Assembly: GCF_020424085.1 (NCBI RefSeq) | Contig: NZ_CP080203.1 | Coordinates: 1,116,001-1,180,000, forward strand | Direction of reading: 5' to 3' | DNA: 64,000 nucleotides | Origin: Mycetocola spongiae | GTDB taxonomy: Bacteria > Actinomycetota > Actinomycetes > Actinomycetales > Microbacteriaceae | Shown: piece after piece, positions 58,771-64,000 of the stretch | Layout of the letters: each line of letters opens with the position of its first letter | Numbering within the stretch: position 1 is the stretch's first letter | Notes under the pieces: model-generated | What the model saw: only the letters and a program-made list of their open reading frames with translations | Told to the model about the DNA's origin: nothing | Databases searched by the model: none | Program-made: the position numbers and the translations under genes

Positions 58771-59292
58771 ATGAGCGATTCAACCCCGTCCCCCGAATTC
58801 ACCCCCGAGGACTCCTTCGAGGAGTTTTTGCCGGAGGAGGCCCAGGCCGCATTTAACGTGGTCTCCGATTCCGAGCCGGAGCTCGCCGTGGAGGGTGTGC
58901 TGCCGCCGCTCTTTGTGGCCGAATACCTGTATACGGAAGACCTCGAGGCCACCCTCGCCGCGCACCGTCCCGAGGAGGGCCTGGAGCTCAGCGGCGCCGA
59001 GAAGGTTCCCGGCTGGTTCTTCCAGGTCACCGCCAATGAGAGTGTGCTCTCCGAGGATGCCGAGATTTCCTTCGCCGAGGATATCGAATATGTCACGGTG
59101 TTTAACGGCGCCGATGAGGACTCCCTGGCCGCCGCGGTGGCCCAGGTGATCCAGGCCCTGATCGGCGAGATCGGCCCGCGCGCCACCGAGTTTATTGCGC
59201 ACAGCATCTCGGGCTCGGTGCAGGAGTTTGACCGCCAATTCGCGGGGGCCTTTGACCTGCGCGTGGGTGCGCCCGAGCTGCTGGCCGAATAG
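58771..59292 (+). CDS. Acidic protein of unknown function
   Basis: A 173-residue soluble protein that I do not recognise. It is strongly acidic (EFTPEDSFEEFLPEEA near the start, then SVLSEDAEISFAEDIEY), with few basic residues. The last 70 residues look helical with a regular hydrophobic pattern. There is no signal peptide or membrane helix. Codon use and context look native. It stands alone 30 bp after mutY. Confidence 0.7.
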   Translation: MSDSTPSPEFTPEDSFEEFLPEEAQAAFNVVSDSEPELAVEGVLPPLFVAEYLYTEDLEATLAAHRPEEGLELSGAEKVPGWFFQVTANESVLSEDAEISFAEDIEYVTVFNGADEDSLAAAVAQVIQALIGEIGPRATEFIAHSISGSVQEFDRQFAGAFDLRVGAPELLAE

Positions 59293-59315
59293 CCCGCCGC
59301 CGCGGGCCGGCGGGC

Positions 59316-59987
59316 CTAGAGAATCCGCCGGTCCACGGCCCAGCGCGTGAGCTCATGGCGATTGGAGAGTTGCAGCTTGCGCAGCACCGAGGACACGTGC
59401 GATTCCACGGTTTTAATCGAGATAAAGAGGTCGGCGGCGACCTCCTTATAGCTATAGCCGCGGGCGATCAGCCGCATCACCTCCAGTTCGCGCGCCGAGA
59501 GCTTATCCAGCTCATCGTCCACCTGGGCCACCGCGGCGGTGCCAAAGGCATCCAGTACAAAGCCGGCCAGGCGCGGCGAAAATGCCGCATCCCCCGCGGC
59601 CACGCGGCGCACGGCATCGGAGATTTCCGCGCCCGAGATGGTTTTGGTGACATAGCCGCGCGCGCCCGCCCGGATCACGGTGACCACGTCCTCGGCGGCA
59701 TCCGAGACGCTGAGCGCGAGGAAGCGGGTCTCGCCCAGCAGCGCGGCGCAGCCCGCGATCACCTCGGCGCCGCCTCCCCCGCGGCCGCCCGGCAGGTGCA
59801 CGTCCAGGAGCACCACGGCGGGCCGATGCTCGTGGATCGCGGCGATGGCCTGCTCCACGGTGGCCGCCTCGGCCACCACGTCGATATCGGCGTCGAGGTC
59901 GGAGCGCAGGCCCGAGCGGAAGATGGCGTGGTCATCCACCACCACAACGCGCAGCGCGGGGGTGGGGGACGCGGTATTCATACTCAT
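59316..59987 (-). CDS. LuxR/NarL family response regulator (LiaR-like)
   Basis: A 223-residue response regulator. The receiver shows RVVVVDDHAIFRSGLR, the phospho-acceptor Asp in VVLLDVHLPGG and the Lys in YVTKTISG. The C-terminal LuxR helix-turn-helix is LSARELEVMRLIARGYSYKEVAADLFISIKTVESHVSSVLRKL. ATG 59987 lies in an ATGA overlap with the kinase gene. It is the output of the PspC-kinase module that likely controls the divergent PspC genes. Confidence 0.92.
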   Translation of the reverse strand: MSMNTASPTPALRVVVVDDHAIFRSGLRSDLDADIDVVAEAATVEQAIAAIHEHRPAVVLLDVHLPGGRGGGGAEVIAGCAALLGETRFLALSVSDAAEDVVTVIRAGARGYVTKTISGAEISDAVRRVAAGDAAFSPRLAGFVLDAFGTAAVAQVDDELDKLSARELEVMRLIARGYSYKEVAADLFISIKTVESHVSSVLRKLQLSNRHELTRWAVDRRIL

Positions 59988-61357
59988 GGCTGGGCTGTTG
60001 CCTCCTCGGCATAGGTCATGATCAGCGCAACCTCGGTGCCGTTTCCGGTATTGCGAATGCGGGCGGAGCCGCCGTGGCGTTCCATCCGCCCGATGAGTGA
60101 TTCTCGCACACCCAGCCGGTCGGCCGGGATCGTGTCCGGATCAAAGCCCGGACCGCGGTCGCGAATAAATAGTTCCGCGCGGCCGGGGGTGCACTCCAGA
60201 TATACGGAGATCGGGCCCCCCGCATGCCGCGCGGCATTCTGGATGGCCTCGCGCGCGGCCTGGAGCAGCGGGTCCAAGCGCTCGTTCATATCGGCATCTC
60301 CCACCGTGACAAATTCCACGGGATGCCCGTGGGCGTCCTCGATCTCGGCCCCGATGCGGCGCAGGAGATCGGCGAGCTTGCCGGTATTATGCTCCCGGTC
60401 GCGATGCAGCCACTCGCGCAGCTCGCGCTCCTGGGCGCGCGCCAGGCGCAATACATCGGATTCGTTCGCGGCGCGATTTTGGATCAGGGCGAGGGTTTGC
60501 AGCACCGAATCGTGCAGGTGCGCCGCGATATCGGCGCGCTCGGCCTCGCGGGCGCGCGCCGAGCGCTCCCGACCCAGCTCGCGCCAGTATTTATAGGCCC
60601 ACGGGGCCACCACGAGGGCCAGCCCGATCAGGATGGCGAGCGTGGCCAGGAGCGATTGCCACATCAGTTCAAAGCCGGTGAGCGCCCCCAGCAGGGAGAA
60701 GATTCCGATGGCCACCAGGGTGAGGCCACCCGCGAGGCGCAGGAAACCGAGGGAGCCCGTGCCGCGCGCGGCCATATCGCGGCGGGATTCATCCAGCTGG
60801 ATCCAGGACAGCACGGCACCCGCGGCGATGGCCAGCAGCGGCACCCAGGTCTGCCAGGAAATATTAACGCCGAGCAGCTGGAGCACCACGGCCAGGCCGG
60901 CCAGCAGCAGGGCCGCGCCGATGGCAGCCTCGCGCAGGCCCGGGCGGGAGAACAGGCCGGCCCGGGGCGGGGTGGCGCGGGGCGGGGCCTCGGGATCGGG
61001 CCCCGGGCCCGCGGTTGCGCCCGCGGGGGCCTTCGCCGCGGGCTCGGCCGGAGCGGCGCCGGTTGCGGGGGGCCGCGGTGTCCCGGGCCGCGTCGCGAGC
61101 CACGGGGCCACGTTGCGGGCAAAGTTTTCGGCGACATTTCGCGGGTCAAATGAGCGACTCTCCTCGCGCTGCGCATCCTCGGCGCTGGGAACCAGGAGCC
61201 AGAGCCAGGCGTAGAGGATCGCGCCCGCACCGCCGAAGAGGATTCCCGCGGCCATGATCACCCGCACCGTGCCCACGCGCATCCCCAGGTGTTGGGCGAG
61301 GCCCGCGCAGACACCCGCGATGACGCGGTCGGCGGAGCGAATAAGGGGAGGGCGCAT
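59984..61357 (-). CDS. PspC-fused sensor histidine kinase
   Basis: A 457-residue sensor kinase. A PspC domain is at the N-terminus (RSADRVIAGVCAGLAQHLGMRVGTVRVIM), then a Pro/Ala-rich linker, four membrane helices (roughly 150-260) and the phospho-acceptor block RADIAAHLHDSVLQTLALIQNRA. The ATPase part includes EAIQNAARHAGG (N box) and IRDRGPGFDP. PspC-kinase fusions are typical of actinomycetes and respond to envelope stress. The long frame continues upstream, but PspC starts at ATG 61357. It is divergent from PspC membrane genes. Confidence 0.9.
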   Translation of the reverse strand: MRPPLIRSADRVIAGVCAGLAQHLGMRVGTVRVIMAAGILFGGAGAILYAWLWLLVPSAEDAQREESRSFDPRNVAENFARNVAPWLATRPGTPRPPATGAAPAEPAAKAPAGATAGPGPDPEAPPRATPPRAGLFSRPGLREAAIGAALLLAGLAVVLQLLGVNISWQTWVPLLAIAAGAVLSWIQLDESRRDMAARGTGSLGFLRLAGGLTLVAIGIFSLLGALTGFELMWQSLLATLAILIGLALVVAPWAYKYWRELGRERSARAREAERADIAAHLHDSVLQTLALIQNRAANESDVLRLARAQERELREWLHRDREHNTGKLADLLRRIGAEIEDAHGHPVEFVTVGDADMNERLDPLLQAAREAIQNAARHAGGPISVYLECTPGRAELFIRDRGPGFDPDTIPADRLGVRESLIGRMERHGGSARIRNTGNGTEVALIMTYAEEATAQP

Positions 61358-61459
61358 GACTCCATATAAGCACGGGTGGCCACCCCCGGGGTCCCCCGGA
61401 GCATAACCTCGGGGTAGGTTCAGGGTGGACCCCGATGGTGGCCGGGTCTGGCCGAGTGA

Positions 61460-61465
61460 CAGGAT
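61460..61465 (+). promoter_or_regulatory. -10 hexamer CAGGAT, leaderless start
   Basis: CAGGAT lies 6 nt before the ATG at 61472, in the 114-bp gap to the divergent kinase. Confidence 0.4.
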
Positions 61466-61471
61466 CGAGTT

Positions 61472-63040
61472 ATGACAGAAAACAGTAGCGGCGGCCAGGG
61501 CCCCGCCCCGCAGGCTCCGCAGAACTTCCTGAGCTGGGTGCGCGGCCTGGGTATCGTCCGCGGCGAGGACCGCTGGGTGGCCGGTGTGGCCGCGGGAATC
61601 GCCACCCGCACGGGCCTGGATCCGCTCCTGGTGCGCGGAATCCTCGTGGTACTCACCATGTTCTCCGGCCTCGGCCTGGTGTTTTATGGCCTCGCCTGGG
61701 CCCTGCTGCCCGCGCGCGATGGCCGCATCGCCGTGGAGGAGGTGGGCCGCGGACACTGGTCCGGGGGCATGACCGGCGCCACGATCACCGTGCTGCTGGG
61801 CCTGATGCCTCGGTTCTTTGACTGGTCCGGAAACCGCTATGGCCTGGGCTCGCTGCTGTGGACCATGATCGGGATCGGCGCGATTGTGCTGGTGATCTGG
61901 ATGATTATTCGCTCGGCCCGGGGCCGCTCCACAACCCCTCCTTCTTCCGGCGCCCCCTATGGTTATGCGCCGGGCTATACCCCGCCGGGCGCGCCCGCCC
62001 CCGGATTCCCCCCGGCCGCGCCCGCCGCCGGTGCCCCGGGAGGCGCGGGCTATCCCGCAGCCCCGTTTGCCCCGGCCGCTCCCGAGGCCCCGCACGCCTC
62101 CGCCCCCGCGGGCGGTGAGACGATCCCCGAACCCTCCCCCGAGGCCGACACGGAGGCCCCCGCGGAGGCCGCCACGGAGGCGGCGAGCGCCCCCGGTCCC
62201 GGGTCGGAGCCCGCGGAGCACACGGCGATCATCGAGCCCGCTCCGGGCGATACCACCGCCTATCCCACCACCGCACTTCCCCACGCCTTCGGCTCCACCG
62301 CCCCCACGGAGGCCTATCCCCCGTCCGGTTTTATCGGCGCTGCGCCGAGCATGCCGCCGGGGTCCGTTCCGCCCGCGGGCCCGGGCCTTCCCGTTTCCGC
62401 GACCGCGGCCCCCTATGCCCCGCCGCGCAAGCCGCGCCGCCGCACCGCCTCGGGCGGCGCGATTATCCTGATCCTGGGAGCGGCCCTGCTTGCGGGCGGA
62501 ACCATGGTGGCCCTGGACTTTACCGGCGTCCTCGACCTCGGACGCAATACCGTTCCGGCCGCGATCGCGAGTGCCCTGGCGATTCTCGCGCTGGGCATCA
62601 TCGGCCTGGGCCTGTCCGGCCGCCGCTCCGGTTTTCTCGGCTTTGCCGCCACGGTCGCGATTATCGCCTGCCTGTTCACGGGCATGAACGGCCAGCAGGC
62701 GCGCTGGGGTGTGGTGAGCCAGCCCTCGTTTAGCGAGACCACGGTGGAGGGGGCGCAGCGGGGCTATTCCTTTATCGCCGCCGATGGCACCGTGGACCTG
62801 AGTGCCCTGCGCGTGTCCCGCCGCGATATCCCCGTGGAGGTGCCCGTGACCTCGGTGATGTCCGATGTCACCGTGATCGTGCCGCGCTCCCTGACCGTAA
62901 AGGTGGAATCGCGGGTGCTCCTCGGCCGCAGCCTGCAGGAGAACTCACTGCTCGCCGAGGGGGGCCGCACGCCCGATCTGATCCTCACGCTCAGCGGCAC
63001 CATGAGCTCCATCACCGTTACCGATAAGCACGAGGACTAA
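61472..63040 (+). CDS. PspC-domain membrane protein with LiaF-like C-terminus
   Basis: A 522-residue membrane protein. The PspC block is RGEDRWVAGVAAGIATRTGLDPLLVRGILVVLTM (about 30-70), followed by helices near 110-150 and a Pro/Ala-rich linker of about 150 residues. Then come three helices and a C-terminal beta region with repeated PVEVPVTSVMSDVTVIVPRSLTVKVESR, like the LiaF toast-rack end. It probably inhibits or signals to the divergent kinase under envelope stress. It heads an operon with two small genes. Confidence 0.87.
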   Translation: MTENSSGGQGPAPQAPQNFLSWVRGLGIVRGEDRWVAGVAAGIATRTGLDPLLVRGILVVLTMFSGLGLVFYGLAWALLPARDGRIAVEEVGRGHWSGGMTGATITVLLGLMPRFFDWSGNRYGLGSLLWTMIGIGAIVLVIWMIIRSARGRSTTPPSSGAPYGYAPGYTPPGAPAPGFPPAAPAAGAPGGAGYPAAPFAPAAPEAPHASAPAGGETIPEPSPEADTEAPAEAATEAASAPGPGSEPAEHTAIIEPAPGDTTAYPTTALPHAFGSTAPTEAYPPSGFIGAAPSMPPGSVPPAGPGLPVSATAAPYAPPRKPRRRTASGGAIILILGAALLAGGTMVALDFTGVLDLGRNTVPAAIASALAILALGIIGLGLSGRRSGFLGFAATVAIIACLFTGMNGQQARWGVVSQPSFSETTVEGAQRGYSFIAADGTVDLSALRVSRRDIPVEVPVTSVMSDVTVIVPRSLTVKVESRVLLGRSLQENSLLAEGGRTPDLILTLSGTMSSITVTDKHED

Positions 63041-63044
63041 TACC

Positions 63045-63278
63045 ATGAGCACCGAATATCGCACCGGGCCCAGCGCCCCGACCATCGTCTGGGGCCTGAT
63101 CGCCCTCACCGTGTCCCTCCTGGTCCTCTCGCGGCTGATCTGGGGGATCTCCTTTGACCCAACCCAGGTGGTCATCGCCGTGTTGCTCGGCTCGGGCGCG
63201 CTCCTCCTCATCGCCGGCAGTATCACGCTGCTGCGCGGCTCCCACCGAAAGGACTCCACCGATGAATCGCTTCTATGA
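63045..63278 (+). CDS. Small two-helix membrane protein
   Basis: A 77-residue protein with two predicted helices (about residues 13-33 and 40-62) and polar ends. No family is recognised. It begins 4 nt after the PspC gene and overlaps the next PspC gene by 17 nt, so it belongs to the envelope-stress operon. Confidence 0.75.
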   Translation: MSTEYRTGPSAPTIVWGLIALTVSLLVLSRLIWGISFDPTQVVIAVLLGSGALLLIAGSITLLRGSHRKDSTDESLL

Positions 63279-63513
63279 CACGCTTCGCCGCTCCCCCATT
63301 CGCCGCGGTCCCTCCCGGGTATTTGGTGGTCTTTGCGGGGGAATCGCCGAAAAATTCGGGTGGAATCCCGCGGTGGTGCGCATTATCACGCTGATCCTGT
63401 TCCTCCTGCCCGTGATCGGGCTGGGGCTCTATCTGGTGCTCTGGCTGCTGATCCCGCTACAGAATGGCTCGATTATCCTGGAGCGGATAACGTCGTCAAA
63501 TGGTCGAGATTAA
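63262..63513 (+). CDS. Short PspC-domain protein
   Basis: An 83-residue protein that is almost only a PspC domain: GPSRVFGGLCGGIAEKFGWNPAVVRIITLILFLLPVIGLGLYLVLWLLIP. The ATG at 63262 has AAGGA 8 nt upstream and lies inside the 3' end of the previous gene. It is the third PspC copy in this region and probably acts with the kinase and the long PspC protein. Confidence 0.88.
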   Translation: MNRFYDTLRRSPIRRGPSRVFGGLCGGIAEKFGWNPAVVRIITLILFLLPVIGLGLYLVLWLLIPLQNGSIILERITSSNGRD

Positions 63514-63585
63514 TCGTTGTTTGCGCGGATCTTGGTAGGTTGGGACTCATCTTTGTGACCGCCAACCGATCGGATTTCCCGCATC

Positions 63586-64000
63586 ATGACAGACACTCGC
63601 GTCCCCGCCCTCGATATTCGGGGGCTCGCCAAACGATTTGGTGACAAGATCGCCGTGAACGGCATCAATCTCTCCATCCCCAGCGGCTCGCTTTATGGCC
63701 TCGTGGGCCCCAATGGCGCCGGTAAAACCACCACGCTCTCGATGGCCACGGGCCTGCTGCGTCCCGAGTTTGGCCAGGCATTCATCTACGGCGTGGACGT
63801 CTGGGAGAACCCGCTTGAGGCCAAAAAGCTGGTGGGGATCCTCGCGGATGGGGTGAAGCTTTTTGACCGGCTGACCGGCGAGCAGCTGGTCACCTATAAC
63901 GGCCTGCTCTCGGGCCTGGATGCCGAGACCGTGGCCCGGCGCACCACCGATCTGCTGACGCTGCTGGACCTGCACCAGGCCGGGAGCACCCTGGTGGTGG
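63586..64000 (+). CDS. ABC transporter ATP-binding protein (3' end outside window)
   Basis: A partial gene with 138 codons visible; it runs off the window end. The N-terminal nucleotide-binding domain is clear: LDIRGLAKRFGDKIAVNGINLSIPSGSLYGLVGPNGAGKTTTLSMATGLLRPEFGQ with Walker A GPNGAGKTT. The Q-loop region is altered (LVGILADGVKLFDRL), as in exporters of the CcmA/YbhF group. Signature and Walker B are not yet reached. A role in export of an unknown substrate is likely. Confidence 0.85.
   Translation, partial: MTDTRVPALDIRGLAKRFGDKIAVNGINLSIPSGSLYGLVGPNGAGKTTTLSMATGLLRPEFGQAFIYGVDVWENPLEAKKLVGILADGVKLFDRLTGEQLVTYNGLLSGLDAETVARRTTDLLTLLDLHQAGSTLVV

Noticed and set aside
1-64000. CRISPR arrays, tRNA or rRNA genes, IS elements, integrases
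   Set aside because: No regularly spaced repeats, no tRNA-like cloverleaf with T-loop consensus and no transposase or integrase frame were recognised on either strand.

Overview
The window is 64 kb of a high-GC actinomycete chromosome, most likely from the family Microbacteriaceae. The protein families (PspC/LiaF-like envelope modules, mycoredoxin, CE1758/CE1759 monooxygenase-reductase pair, GntR/FCD and Lrp regulators, truB-ribF order) and the GC-rich third codon positions point that way. The genus cannot be fixed from the sequence. About 58 protein genes are supported. No rRNA, tRNA, CRISPR array, IS element or prophage was seen, so this looks like ordinary chromosome with a few accessory islands.

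Layout. 0-13 kb: rpsO; a divergent acetoacetate decarboxylase / hydroxyacyl-CoA dehydrogenase pair; flavin monooxygenases with an FMN reductase; two MFS transporters; apt and an FKBP isomerase; aspA; and two divergent nucleobase permeases. 13-22 kb: an antibiotic-biosynthesis-type monooxygenase, a phosphate permease (PiT) with a long charged tail and candidate PHO boxes, a DUF2207 membrane protein, an aldo/keto reductase, oligopeptidase B, and a LysE exporter divergent from an Lrp regulator. 22.7-28.6 kb: a lactococcin-972-like bacteriocin island with one secreted bacteriocin precursor, three related lipoproteins (two of them a tandem duplicate) and an adaptor/ATPase/permease exporter. 28.6-31.1 kb: a polar amino-acid ABC importer. 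31.2-35.4 kb: a cupin, a deaminase-type amidohydrolase, a divergent S-adenosylhomocysteinase-like protein and a GntR/FCD regulator. 35.7-41.5 kb: an apparent ethanolamine glutamylation operon (permease, glutamine-synthetase-like ligase, class-I amidotransferase hydrolase, aldehyde dehydrogenase, SDR). 41.5-47.2 kb: pfkA, mycoredoxin, a retron-type reverse transcriptase with an N-terminal extension, a small membrane protein and a SNF2 helicase. 47.5-58.7 kb: M20 peptidase, alpha/beta hydrolase, two-component system, polysaccharide deacetylase, MFS, ribF, truB, mutY. 58.8-64 kb: an acidic unknown protein, a PspC/LiaFSR-like envelope stress module and the start of an ABC ATPase cut by the window end.

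How the genes work together. The clearest pathways are ethanolamine to gamma-glutamyl-ethanolamide, then aldehyde, acid and glycine plus glutamate (35.7-41.5 kb), and a self-contained bacteriocin export/immunity unit (22.7-28.6 kb). The SAHH-like/deaminase pair could form a deamination-first route for S-adenosylhomocysteine-like nucleosides. The reverse transcriptase, preceded by about 290 bp of structured, apparently non-coding DNA, is the best candidate for an undescribed retron-like system. A recurring regulatory theme is a TANNNT hexamer 6-7 nt upstream of the start codon at about 14 genes, which points to leaderless mRNAs.
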